Assembly: GCA_000720805.1 (NCBI GenBank)
Contig: JODI01000042.1
Coordinates: 6,966-70,965, forward strand
Source of the DNA: Streptomyces violaceoruber
GTDB taxonomy: Bacteria; Actinomycetota; Actinomycetes; Streptomycetales; Streptomycetaceae
Direction of reading: 5' to 3'
DNA: 64,000 nucleotides
Both the position numbers and the translations under genes were made by a program. Positions 32,902 to 41,456 of this stretch are shown here, piece after piece. Positions within the stretch are counted from its first letter, which is position 1. Every line of letters begins with the position of its first letter. The notes below the pieces were generated by a model, which was not told where the DNA came from, made no database searches, and saw only the letters and a list, made by a program, of their open reading frames with translations.

Positions 32902-34299
32902 TCAGGCCCAGGCGGTCACCGGCACGAACGAGCTGTCGGCCCGGAACAGGTCCGTGCCGTCCGTGCGGTCCACGCGGAGTTGGTAGTCGTAGTGGCGCAG
33001 GTAGAAGCCGGGATAGTTGTACGACTCGAAGCGCATCGATCCCGACACGCTGCCGGTGCGGGCGATGAACGTGGCGTCCTTGGCGAAGGTCGACGTGCCG
33101 TCGTCGGCGTCGAAGCGGGCGCGGAAGTCCCAGTGGCGCAGATACTTGCCGGAAGCGTCACGGAAGGAGTAGGCGTTCCCGTCGGCGAGGCCGGCCACGA
33201 CCGTGAAGGTGGCGGCCTGCTTCTCGGCGGTGGTGCTGGAGCCGCTGACCACGGGGAGGTTGAGCAGCGAGGACTGCGACTGCCAGTAGCGGGTGGGGAA
33301 GTTTGCCGACCGGAACGAGCGGGTCACTCCCCTCGCCAGGCTCGGGCCGCCCGACACCGTCTCCCTGATCACGGTGAAGTGGCGTGCCGTACCGGAGACG
33401 ACGGGCAGCGCGGTCGGTGCCGACCAGGTCGCGAAGGTGTCGTAGCTGTCGCTGTAGTAGTAGTTCCCGTCACTGTAGCCGTCGAAGAAGATCCGCCAGC
33501 CGCCGTTGTCGAGCTGGATCAGCGCCGGACCCTCTCGGTAGCTGCCCCAGCCGGCCCAGTCGCCCGTCCGGGAGATCGTGTAGGGGCCGGTCAGCCTGGA
33601 CGCCGTCGCGTACTCGATGTACTTCGCCGTCTCGTTCTTGGTGAAGGCGTGGTAGGTCGAGCCGATCCTCACGATGTACGTGTCGATGTGGTTGGCCCCG
33701 ATGCCGGACAGCGCCACCGGTGAACTCCACGCCGTGAGGGTGGAGTTGGTGGCCTTCAGGACGTACGGAGTGAAGTTCCACTCGTCGCTCGCGGTCGAGC
33801 AGGACACGATGACGTTCACGCTGCCGTCGCTGTCGACGAACCACTCCGGCGCCCAGGCACGGGACAGGTTGGCGATCGGGACCGTGTAGTCGTAGAGGAA
33901 CGTCCAGGTGACCCGGTCGGAGCTGCGGGCGAAGCCGATCGTGGTGCTGGGGTCCTGCCAGGTGTGGGTCGTGTAGGTCAGGTAGTAGAAGCCGTCGGTG
34001 TGCTTGAAGATGCTCGCGTCGCGGATGCGGTTGCTCGGCGGCGTGTAGGCGGACGACTTGGCGAGCCGGAAGTCAGTGGCGTCGTCGGACTGGTAGACGT
34101 TCACCGTGCCGTCGTTGCTGTTGAGGAACGGCACGATCGTGTAGCGGGTGGCGGAGCCGCTCGGCGGGGCGGCGGCGAACGCCGTGCCGAGCAGTCCGGG
34201 GCCTTCGCCCAGCAGCACGGCCGACGCCGGCAGGGCGGCCAGGGCGCGCAGCAGGGTGCGCCGTGAGGGTGACGGGGCGGGGGGTTGTGTGGGGGTCAC
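32902..34299 (-). CDS. Secreted GH43-like arabinosidase with AbfB (CBM42) module
   Basis: The 465-residue protein begins with a Tat-type signal (SRRTLLRALAALPASAVLLG). Residues ~50-330 look like the five-bladed beta-propeller of GH43-type arabinanases/arabinofuranosidases: RDASIFKHTDGFYYLTYT supplies a candidate Asp and RAWAPEWFVDSDGS a candidate Glu. Residues ~335-465 form a beta-trefoil AbfB module (CBM42) with the repeats YWQSQ, KYLRHWDF and FYLRHYDY that bind arabinose side chains. It should act outside the cell on arabinose-containing plant polymers. The GTG at 34299 has GGAGAGAG upstream; an ATG seven codons earlier lacks one. Confidence 0.85.
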   Translation of the reverse strand: MTPTQPPAPSPSRRTLLRALAALPASAVLLGEGPGLLGTAFAAAPPSGSATRYTIVPFLNSNDGTVNVYQSDDATDFRLAKSSAYTPPSNRIRDASIFKHTDGFYYLTYTTHTWQDPSTTIGFARSSDRVTWTFLYDYTVPIANLSRAWAPEWFVDSDGSVNVIVSCSTASDEWNFTPYVLKATNSTLTAWSSPVALSGIGANHIDTYIVRIGSTYHAFTKNETAKYIEYATASRLTGPYTISRTGDWAGWGSYREGPALIQLDNGGWRIFFDGYSDGNYYYSDSYDTFATWSAPTALPVVSGTARHFTVIRETVSGGPSLARGVTRSFRSANFPTRYWQSQSSLLNLPVVSGSSTTAEKQAATFTVVAGLADGNAYSFRDASGKYLRHWDFRARFDADDGTSTFAKDATFIARTGSVSGSMRFESYNYPGFYLRHYDYQLRVDRTDGTDLFRADSSFVPVTAWA

Positions 34300-34388
34300 G
34301 GGCGGCTCTCTCCAGGACATTCTCAGGAACTCTCAGGGCACTGCCAGGCGCTACCGGGGCACCCTCAAGCGGCTCGATGTGCGATATG

Positions 34389-34403
34389 CCGAACGAAGTT
34401 CGG
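34389..34403. promoter_or_regulatory. Candidate operator upstream of the GH43 gene
   Basis: CCGAAC-GAA-GTTCGG is a perfect palindrome 90 bp upstream of the GH43 start in the 294-bp divergent gap. Its form suits a LacI- or GntR-type sugar regulator. The rest of the gap shows no other clear element except the GGAGG before the amidase. Confidence 0.4.
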
Positions 34404-34593
34404 GAAGTCGATCAGAAGGTAGGGGTGAGGCAGGTGCCCGTCAATGGTTTGCGCAGGACCTGGTGCGGTCTGTGGAGGGTCTGTGGCAGCGGGCCGTTCG
34501 CGTTGTCGAACCGCCGCTGTCGCCAGGGTCGTTCCACCGCGTCCCCCGGCACGTTACCGTTCGGTAGACGACGCGCTCCCGGAGGTTCCCCGC

Positions 34594-36027
34594 ATGACGC
34601 TCGACCGTTCCCCAGGCCTGGCGGAGTCCGCCCGTGCGCTGGCCGCCCGGGAGGTGACCGCCCGGGAGCTCGTGGAGCAGGCCCTGGCGCGGATCGAGGC
34701 CTCGCGGGAGTCCCTGAACGCCTTCCGGGTCGTACGGACCCGGGCGGCGCTCGCCGAGGCCGAGGCCGCGGACGAGGAGTTGGCCGCGGGGATCCGCAAG
34801 CCGCTGCTCGGGGTGCCGGTGGCCGTCAAGGACGACATGGACGTGGCGGGCGAGCCGACCGCGTTCGGCTGCCGGGGTGAGTTCCCGGCGGTCGCGCGGG
34901 ACGGCGAGGCGGTACGGCGGTTGCGCGCGGCCGGGGCCGTGATCGTCGGCAAGACCAACACCTGCGAGTTCGGCCAGTGGCCGTTCACCGAGGGGCCCGC
35001 CTTCGGCGCGACCCGTAATCCGTGGAGCCCCGAGCACACGCCCGGCGGTTCGTCGGGCGGTTCGGCCGCGGCCGTCGCCGCGGGGCTGGTACCGGCCGCG
35101 CTCGGTTCGGACGGGGCCGGTTCGGTGCGGATCCCCGCCGCCTGGACCCATCTGATCGGCATCAAACCGCAGCGCGGCCGTGTCTCCACCTGGCCGCGCG
35201 GCGAGTCCTTCCAGGGGATCACGGTCAACGGCACGCTCGCCCGTACGGTCGCCGACGCGGCTCTGCTGCTGGACGCGGCGAGCGGCAATCACGACCTCGA
35301 TCCGCACCGGCCACCCGCCGTCAACGCCTTCGCGGCCGTCGGCCGCGACCCCGGCCGGCTGCGCATCGCGCTCTCCCTGAAGCCGCCGTTCACCGCCGCG
35401 CCCGCCCGGCTCCAGCCGGAGGTGCGCGATCGGGTGGTCCAACTCGCCGAGCAGCTGAGCGGGTTGGGGCATCATGTGGAGGAGGCCGATCCGCCGTACG
35501 GTCAGATCGGGCTGACCTTCGTGCCCCGCGCCACCGCCGGCATCGCCGAACGCGTGCGCGAGGCGCCCTTCCCGGCACTCCTCGACCGGCGCACCCTGGG
35601 CGCCGCCCGGCTGGGCGGGCTGCTCGGCGGGGTACCGCTGCGGGCGGCCCGGCGGGCCGAGGCTGTGCTGCACCGTCGTATCGGACGGTTCTTCATGTCG
35701 TACGACGTGATCCTGGCGCCGACCACGGCCGCTCCCCCACCGCGCATCGGCGCCCTGGCGAACCTGGGGGGCCTGGCCACCGACCGCGCGATGATCGCGG
35801 CCTGTCCCTACGCCTGGCCGTGGAACGTGCTGGGCTGGCCCGGCGTCAATGTGCCCGCCGGCTTCGTCGCGGGCGGCCTGCCGGTGGGCGCCCAGTTGCT
35901 CGGACCGGCGAACAGCGAGCCGCTGCTGCTCTCGCTCGCCGCGCAACTGGAGGCGGAACTGCGCTGGCACGAGGCCTGGCCACCGCAGCCGGTCGCCTCG
36001 GAATCCGCGGCCGCGCCGGGGCATTAG
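34594..36027 (+). CDS. Amidase signature enzyme (second copy)
   Basis: The 477-residue enzyme has the amidase-signature triad: Lys in PVAVKDDMD, cis-Ser in TPGGSSGGSAAAVA and nucleophile Ser in GSDGAGSVRIPAAW. The last motif has Ala-Gly in place of the more usual Gly-Gly (compare GSDTGGSLR in the amidase at 22.2 kb), but nucleophile and oxyanion residues are present. GGAGG lies 9 nt before the ATG. It is monocistronic; the next gene starts 25 bp later with its own likely promoter. Substrate unknown. It is not closely related to the 22.2-kb amidase. Confidence 0.87.
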   Translation: MTLDRSPGLAESARALAAREVTARELVEQALARIEASRESLNAFRVVRTRAALAEAEAADEELAAGIRKPLLGVPVAVKDDMDVAGEPTAFGCRGEFPAVARDGEAVRRLRAAGAVIVGKTNTCEFGQWPFTEGPAFGATRNPWSPEHTPGGSSGGSAAAVAAGLVPAALGSDGAGSVRIPAAWTHLIGIKPQRGRVSTWPRGESFQGITVNGTLARTVADAALLLDAASGNHDLDPHRPPAVNAFAAVGRDPGRLRIALSLKPPFTAAPARLQPEVRDRVVQLAEQLSGLGHHVEEADPPYGQIGLTFVPRATAGIAERVREAPFPALLDRRTLGAARLGGLLGGVPLRAARRAEAVLHRRIGRFFMSYDVILAPTTAAPPPRIGALANLGGLATDRAMIAACPYAWPWNVLGWPGVNVPAGFVAGGLPVGAQLLGPANSEPLLLSLAAQLEAELRWHEAWPPQPVASESAAAPGH

Positions 36028-36052
36028 GGCCCTAGGCCCGTACCCTGTGGCC

Positions 36053-36271
36053 ATGGACGACGCGCCGATGGTCGGGCTCATGGGACGGGTCACCGGGACG
36101 ATCGGGCCGGGGCTGGTCGGCGAGGTGATCGTCCGCGTGCGCGGCGGTGCCGAGCACTTCCTCGCCTACCCCGCCGCCGGCTCGGACCGCATCGAGCGGG
36201 GCACGGTGGTGATGGTGGTGGAGTACCTGCCGCCCAGGACGGTCTACGTCACGGCGGCGTACGACGCCTGA
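36053..36271 (+). CDS. Short NfeD-like OB-fold protein
   Basis: The 72-residue protein is almost entirely beta-strand (GRVTGTIGPGLVGEVIVRVRGGAEHFLAYP ... TVVMVVEYLPPRTVYV, quoted in part), fitting the small OB domain that ends NfeD proteins and binds flotillins. It stands 157 bp ahead of the flotillin gene, the usual NfeD-flotillin pairing. It lacks the membrane helices of full NfeD. A TACCCT -10-like hexamer ends 6 nt before the ATG and there is no ribosome site, so the message may be leaderless. Confidence 0.65.
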   Translation: MDDAPMVGLMGRVTGTIGPGLVGEVIVRVRGGAEHFLAYPAAGSDRIERGTVVMVVEYLPPRTVYVTAAYDA

Positions 36272-36427
36272 GCCCTTCCCCATACGTCAGTTGAGCCCAC
36301 CGCGGCGCAGGTGAGAGCCTTCCGCGTCAAGGTTTCGACAAGGAAGCGCCGGCGTCTTCACCCGGGGCTCGCGCAGGCGCACACTCCCTTCGTTCGGTGC
36401 CGAAAGGGCACCATCCAAAGGGGGCGT

Positions 36428-37903
36428 ATGCCGATGGTTGTCGGCGTCGTTGCGGGGGCGGCTGTACTCGCCGTACTCGCTCTGATCGGTCTGTTCAAGA
36501 TGTGTTGGCGGGTCGCCGAACCCAACGAAGCTCTGGTCATCTCCGGTTCCAAGCACCGGACCGAGGGGCTCGAGGAGGGAATGGGCTTTCGTATCGTCAC
36601 CGGGCGCGGCACGTTGGTGCTGCCCGGTGTGCAGGCGGTGCGCAAGATGTCGCTGGACCTGAACGAGACCGAACTGCACGTGGACTGCGCGACCCACCAG
36701 GGCATACCGCTCAAGGTGCGGGGCGTGGTCATCTTCAAGGTGGGCGACGACTTCGTGTCGATCGCCAACGCGGCCCGTCGTTTCCTCGACCAGCAGAAGC
36801 TGATGTCGGAGCGGGTGCACAACGTCTTCGCCGGTCATCTGCGGTCCATCGTGGGCGGTCTGACGGTCGAGGACATGATCCGTGACCGGGAGAAGCTCAC
36901 CGGGCAGACCCGGGCGGCCTGCGGCACGGAGATGGAGAAACTGGGTCTGATCGTGGACTCGCTGCAGATCCACGAGATCGAGGACCCGACCGGGTACATC
37001 CAGAACCTGGCGATGCCGCACGCGGCGGCCGTGCAGCGGGACGCGCGGATCGCGCAGGCGGAGGCGAACCGGCTGGCGACCGAGGCCGAGCAGCAGTCGT
37101 ACGCCCGGATGGCCGAGGCCACCCGGGACAGCGAGATCCTCCAGGCCGGCTACCAGGCCGAGCGTGACAAGGCCGCCGCCAAGGCCCGGCAGGCCGGCCC
37201 GCTGGCGGATGCCGCCGCGCGCCAGGAGGTCGTCGTCCAGGAGACGCGGGTGGCGGAGCTGGAAGCCCACCGGCGAGAGCAGCAGCTCCAGGCGGACGTC
37301 CGCAAGCCCGCGGACGCGCAGGCCTACGAGAAGCGGACGCTGGCCGAGGCGGAGCGCGACGCGCGGATCTCGGCGGCCCAGGCCAAGGCGAAGGAGACGG
37401 AGCTGGCGGCGGCCGCCGAGGCGACCCGGGTCAAGGCGGCCGCGGGCGCCGAGGCCGAGGCGACGAAGGCGCGCGGTACGGCCATGGCGGCGGCCACCCG
37501 GGCCACCGGTGAGGCCGAGGCGGCCTCGGCGCAGGCCAGGGGTCTCGCGGAGGCCGAGGCCACCAAGGCGCGGGGGCTCGCCGAGGCGGAGGCCATCAAG
37601 GCGCGGGCCGCCGCGCTCGCCGAGAACCAGGAGGCGGTCGTCGCCCAGCAACTCGCCGAGAACTGGCCGGAGATCGTGAAGGCGGGCGCGTCCGCGTTCT
37701 CCAGCGTCGACAACATGGTGGTGCTCAACGGCGCCGAAGGCATGGCGGACATGCTCGCCAAGGCGCTCACCATGGGCGGTACGGGGCTCGGTCTGGCCCG
37801 TCAGCTGCTGGCCTCGATGAACCAGAACGGGCCGCACACGAACGGGACGTCGGCTCTGAACGGATCCGCCCAGCGCGTGCCGGTGGACACCGACAAGGGG
37901 TGA
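36428..37903 (+). CDS. Flotillin-like SPFH/band 7 protein
   Basis: The 491-residue protein has one N-terminal membrane anchor (VVGVVAGAAVLAVLALIGLF), an SPFH domain (~30-215, with PNEALVISG and EDPTGYIQNLAMP at its end) and a long Ala/Glu/Lys/Arg-rich coiled coil (~220-430) with repeated AEAEATKARGLAEAEA units. This is the flotillin/YuaG layout. Such proteins form oligomeric scaffolds in membrane microdomains that influence fluidity, secretion and signalling. The ATG at 36428 follows AAAGGGGGCGT. Paired with the NfeD-like gene upstream. Confidence 0.9.
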   Translation: MPMVVGVVAGAAVLAVLALIGLFKMCWRVAEPNEALVISGSKHRTEGLEEGMGFRIVTGRGTLVLPGVQAVRKMSLDLNETELHVDCATHQGIPLKVRGVVIFKVGDDFVSIANAARRFLDQQKLMSERVHNVFAGHLRSIVGGLTVEDMIRDREKLTGQTRAACGTEMEKLGLIVDSLQIHEIEDPTGYIQNLAMPHAAAVQRDARIAQAEANRLATEAEQQSYARMAEATRDSEILQAGYQAERDKAAAKARQAGPLADAAARQEVVVQETRVAELEAHRREQQLQADVRKPADAQAYEKRTLAEAERDARISAAQAKAKETELAAAAEATRVKAAAGAEAEATKARGTAMAAATRATGEAEAASAQARGLAEAEATKARGLAEAEAIKARAAALAENQEAVVAQQLAENWPEIVKAGASAFSSVDNMVVLNGAEGMADMLAKALTMGGTGLGLARQLLASMNQNGPHTNGTSALNGSAQRVPVDTDKG

Positions 37904-37965
37904 GGGGGCGGCCTCCGGCCGGGGGCGAGGCGAACGGTCCGGGGCACAGGCTCTAACGTGACCCC

Positions 37966-38412
37966 GTGACTGCCTTCACCGATGAGAACGTCCCCGGCCG
38001 GTCCGGCCCCTCCGCCACCACCGAGGCCGACCCCCGCGAGGTGGGCCGGGTGCGCACGGAGTACTCGCCCGCGCACGACGGGGACCCGGATCCCGGCGAG
38101 ATCGTCTGGACCTGGGTCCCCTTCGAGGAGAACGACGGCCGGGGCAAGGACCGCCCGGTGCTGGTCGTCGCCCGCGAGGCCGGCGGCACCTTCCTCGCCG
38201 TCCAGTTGTCGAGCAAGCGCCACGACGGCGACCGCGAGTGGGTGCCGATCGGCAGCGGCCCCTGGGACGGCTCGGGCCGGGACTCGTGGGTCGACGTGGA
38301 CCGCGTCCTGCGCCTGCACGAGGCCGGCATGCGCCGCGAGGCCTGCGCCCTGGACCGCATGCGCTTCAACCTGGTCCGCCACCGCCTGCGGGAGCGCTAC
38401 GGCTGGACCTGA
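37966..38412 (+). CDS. PemK/MazF-like protein without antitoxin neighbour
   Basis: The 148-residue protein has an unstructured N-terminus (~1-40) and a PemK/MazF fold core: VWTWVPFEENDGRGKDRPVLVV matches the 'G.i.wv.....g..RPvlVv' opening, followed by FLAVQLSSK and a basic C-terminal helix. MazF toxins are sequence-specific mRNA endoribonucleases. No antitoxin gene overlaps or adjoins it; the nearest + strand gene upstream is the flotillin. It may be a housekeeping or orphan form. GTG at 37966 is the only plausible start. Confidence 0.75.
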   Translation: MTAFTDENVPGRSGPSATTEADPREVGRVRTEYSPAHDGDPDPGEIVWTWVPFEENDGRGKDRPVLVVAREAGGTFLAVQLSSKRHDGDREWVPIGSGPWDGSGRDSWVDVDRVLRLHEAGMRREACALDRMRFNLVRHRLRERYGWT

Positions 38413-38553
38413 CCGAGCAGACACCCGGCACCGCCTGCCCCTGCCCCCTGCCTCGGGCCCCGATGCCCTTGCCCCCGTTCTCCGGCACCCCTGCCCCGGG
38501 CCCCGGGCCCCGGCGCCCTTGTCCCCGGCCGACCGGGCAGAGGCCGCCCTCAC

Positions 38554-38637
38554 CGCCAGACGGGTCGGCTGCCCCTCTGCCCGCCAGACGAGTCGTCTGC
38601 CGCTCTGCCCGTCGGACGGGCTCGTGGCCGCTCTTCC
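38554..38637. repeat. Three degenerate 28-bp tandem repeats
   Basis: Units at 38554-38581, 38582-38609 and 38610-38637 start CG(C/T)C(A/G)GACG and end CTCT(G/T)CC or CTCTTCC. The first two differ at 3 positions; the third is more diverged. Confidence 0.75.
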
Positions 38638-38640
38638 GTC

Positions 38641-38904
38641 CGGCCCGGCCGGACGCCGTGACCGACGATGACGGATCGACGCCGCCCGCCACCCCGCCGC
38701 CCCGGCCGTGTTCGGGCCGCCGCTACGCCTGGGGCTGATCGAACGGGTAACGCCCGGCATCACTCTCCCGGCCCAACGGGGCGGATGCCGCAACCGGCGC
38801 CGACAGCGGCCCCATCCCCACGGCCCGGCCGCAACCGCCGGGCCCGGCCCGCCACTACCGATCGACGCCACCCGCCACCCCACCGCCCCGGCCGTGTTCC
38901 GGCC
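38641..38904. repeat. Imperfect direct duplication, period about 180-186 bp
   Basis: CGGCCCGGCC at 38641 recurs at 38821, and a 45-bp segment at 38674-38718 recurs at 38860-38904 with only three mismatches. The intervening sequence is much more diverged. Confidence 0.65.
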
Positions 38905-39031
38905 CCCTGCGGACCGGCGTCGACCGAGTCGGTGCCTCAGGCCGCCACCGCTCCCCGACGCGGCCGCAGGGGCCCGCGACCGGCGGTGACCGGCCTGGAA
39001 CGACGGCACCGCCGCAGGTGGCATGCCCCCG

Positions 39032-39865
39032 TCACCGCTGGAGCTGACGCTCCGCAAACGCCCGTACGAAGGCCTCCCGGACCACGCTCCCCGCCGTGCG
39101 GTCCAGGATCCCGAAGACCACGTGCTCGAAGGCGCCGGCGAAGCGGCCGCCGGGGCCGAGGAGGGTGCGGAAGGCGGTCGCGACCTGCGTGGGGTCGTTC
39201 TGGAACACGCCGCAGCCCCAGGCCCCCAGGACCAGGCGCCGGTAACCGTGGGCGGCGGCGGTCTCCAGGACTCGCTCGGCCCGGGACGCAAGGGCCCGCG
39301 GCAGGTCGGCCGCCCGCTGCGGGGCCGTACGCAGGACCACGCCTGCGTTCGGTGCGGCCGAGGTGAGGAAACCGGCGGTGTACGGCTCGTCCAGGAGGCG
39401 GCCGCGGTCGTCGCGGAAGACGGGCACGGCCGGTGAGTGGATGACACGGTCGGAGTAGAACGGGTCGCGGTGGGCGCGGTGGTGGTCGTAGAACTCCCGG
39501 ACCCCGACCAGGCAGGCGTACAGCGCCGAGGCCCGGCACAGGGCCTCCTCCTGGGCCTGGGCGCCGTTGAGGAAGCCGCCGCCGGGGTTGCGGGCCGAGG
39601 CGAAGTTCAGGACGGCCACCGGTCCGGCGATGCGGTGGGCCGCCTCCAGGCTGCTCTCGCCCGTGGCCTCGAACAGCGTGTCCGCCGACGGGACCGCCGG
39701 TACGCGGATGTCACGGACCGGGACCGGTCCGTACATCCGCGTACCGAGCCGGGCCGCTTCGACGGCGTCGGCGACGGACACCTCGTGCCCGGCCGGCGCG
39801 CGGTAGGTACCGGCCGCCACGATCTGCTGCGTCTCGCGCGCGATGCCCCGCAGGCGCGCGCTCAT
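39032..39865 (-). CDS. TIGR02452-type poly(ADP-ribose) glycohydrolase-like macrodomain protein
   Basis: The 277-residue protein carries the microbial PARG signature NPGGGFLNGAQAQEEALCRAS, in which the adjacent Glu pair (QEE) contains the catalytic acid that cleaves the ribose-ribose bond of ADP-ribose polymers. The macrodomain continues with SAAPNAG and LVLGAWGCGVFQNDP, both standard ADP-ribose-binding loops. It should remove ADP-ribose from proteins or nucleic acids in the cytoplasm. The ATG at 39865 follows GGGGTGG. It is divergent from egtA with a 289-bp gap in which I see no clear regulatory palindrome. Confidence 0.9.
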   Translation of the reverse strand: MSARLRGIARETQQIVAAGTYRAPAGHEVSVADAVEAARLGTRMYGPVPVRDIRVPAVPSADTLFEATGESSLEAAHRIAGPVAVLNFASARNPGGGFLNGAQAQEEALCRASALYACLVGVREFYDHHRAHRDPFYSDRVIHSPAVPVFRDDRGRLLDEPYTAGFLTSAAPNAGVVLRTAPQRAADLPRALASRAERVLETAAAHGYRRLVLGAWGCGVFQNDPTQVATAFRTLLGPGGRFAGAFEHVVFGILDRTAGSVVREAFVRAFAERQLQR

Positions 39866-40154
39866 GGCGCCACCCCCGTGCGCGCCATGACCGTGTGCCG
39901 TGCGGCCACCCCCGTCGTGCTCATGCACGGATCCTGAGCCATTCTGGTCAGGTGCCGCAACACGTTTTCCTGGCCCCGGGACGCCCGGAAAACTCCACGA
40001 AAACACCACGGAAACGGAGATCACCGGCCCCCGACCGCGCCGATGTGCCCCCTTGTGTGGATCCGCAGGAGGGTCTTGGGTGGGACGGGTGATGCCGGCC
40101 CGGCCCATCAGAATCCGGGTCGGCGGCATGATGGAATCTCAGGAGGATCCCGAC

Positions 40155-41456
40155 ATGTCCGATTCGACAAGTGACTGTACGAAGCCTTACACGGCAGTCA
40201 CAGAAGCCGAGGTGGAGGCCCTGGTCCGGGGCATCTGCTTCAAGACCGGTCCGCCCCGCAGACTCGGGGTGGAAGTGGAATGGATCGTCCAGGAGCTGCG
40301 CGCACCGCGGCTCCCCGTGACAACCCGCCGGCTCGAAGCGGCCTACGCCGCACTGCGGGCCGTGCCCCTGAGGTCGGCGCTCACCGTCGAGCCCGGCGGC
40401 CAGCTGGAGTTGAGCTCGCCGCCCGCCGCCTCCCTGATGGAGTGCATCGGTACCGTCTCCGCCGACCTGGACGCCGTCCGCGCGGTTCTGGCCAGAGACG
40501 ATCTGGGCCTCGTCGGCGTCGGCCAGGATCCCTGGCATCCGCCCCGCCGGTTCCTGCGGGAACCGCGGTACGACGCCATGGAGACCTGTCTCGACCGCAC
40601 CGGTCCGGCCGGCCGCGCCATGATGTGCACCTCCGCCTCCGTCCAGGTGTGTCTGGACGCCGGGCACGAGGAGCCCGGTCCGCTGGGGCTCGGGCGGCGC
40701 TGGTGGCTGGCGCACCAGCTGGGCCCGGTGCTGGTGGCCGCGTTCGCCAACTCCCCGCTGGCCGCGGCGGAGCCCACCGGCTGGCTCTCCACCCGGCAGT
40801 TGCTGTGGATGGAGATAGGCCCCGACCGGGCGGGCGCACCCCCGCTGGACATGGACCCACGTACCGCGTGGGCCGGGCACGTCCTGGACGCCCCGGTGAT
40901 GTGCGTACGGCGGGACAGCGGCCCGTGGGACGTACCCGAGGGGCTGACGTTCCGGGATTGGACCCGCTCGCGGACGCCCAGGCCGCCGACCCGGGAGGAT
41001 CTCGACTACCACGTCACCACGCTGTTCCCGCCGGTGAGACCACGCGGCCATCTGGAACTGCGCATGATCGACGCGCAGCCCGGCGACGACGGGTGGATCG
41101 TGCCGCTCGCCGTCACGGCGGCCCTCTTCGACGATCCGGAGGCCGCCGAGACCGCCTACCGGATCGTGAAGCCGCTGGCCGAACGGGGCCTGTCGCGGCC
41201 CGCGCCGCACAATCCGCTGTGGCTCGACGCTGCCCGGCAGGGGCTGGGCGACCCCGAACTGCACGAGACGGCCGTGGCCTGCTTCGCGGCGGCCCTGGAC
41301 GCCCTGCCCCGGCTCGGTGCCACCACCGAGGTGACGGACGCCGTCCGCGGGTACCGGGACCGTTATGTCGTCCCGGGCCGCTGTCCCGCCGACGACCTGC
41401 TCGACCAGCTGCGCGCCACGGACGGCCGCGCTCATGGGAAGGACATCCGCACATGA
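40155..41456 (+). CDS. egtA: Glutamate-cysteine ligase EgtA
   Basis: The 433-residue ATP-grasp-like GCS2 enzyme makes gamma-glutamylcysteine, the sulfur donor for ergothioneine. GVEVEWIVQE is the Glu-rich metal/ATP site near the N-terminus, TVEPGGQLELSSPP the second, and RGHLELRMIDAQPGDDGW the third. AGGAGG lies 8 nt before the ATG at 40155, which rejects the in-frame ATGs just upstream. The stop overlaps egtB (ATGA). First gene of the egtABCD operon. Confidence 0.93.
   Translation: MSDSTSDCTKPYTAVTEAEVEALVRGICFKTGPPRRLGVEVEWIVQELRAPRLPVTTRRLEAAYAALRAVPLRSALTVEPGGQLELSSPPAASLMECIGTVSADLDAVRAVLARDDLGLVGVGQDPWHPPRRFLREPRYDAMETCLDRTGPAGRAMMCTSASVQVCLDAGHEEPGPLGLGRRWWLAHQLGPVLVAAFANSPLAAAEPTGWLSTRQLLWMEIGPDRAGAPPLDMDPRTAWAGHVLDAPVMCVRRDSGPWDVPEGLTFRDWTRSRTPRPPTREDLDYHVTTLFPPVRPRGHLELRMIDAQPGDDGWIVPLAVTAALFDDPEAAETAYRIVKPLAERGLSRPAPHNPLWLDAARQGLGDPELHETAVACFAAALDALPRLGATTEVTDAVRGYRDRYVVPGRCPADDLLDQLRATDGRAHGKDIRT

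Larger units (their letters stand above)
38413..39031. other. Repeat-rich intergenic region without a supported gene
   Basis: The 619-bp gap between the convergent MazF-like and PARG-like genes is C-rich on the + strand and holds only imperfect repeats. Open frames here have simple Pro/Arg/Ala composition, no ribosome sites and no recognisable domain. Confidence 0.7.

Noticed and set aside
38554..38637. 28-bp repeats as a CRISPR array
   Set aside because: The unit length fits, but the copies are directly adjacent with no spacers and are degenerate; no cas genes are nearby.
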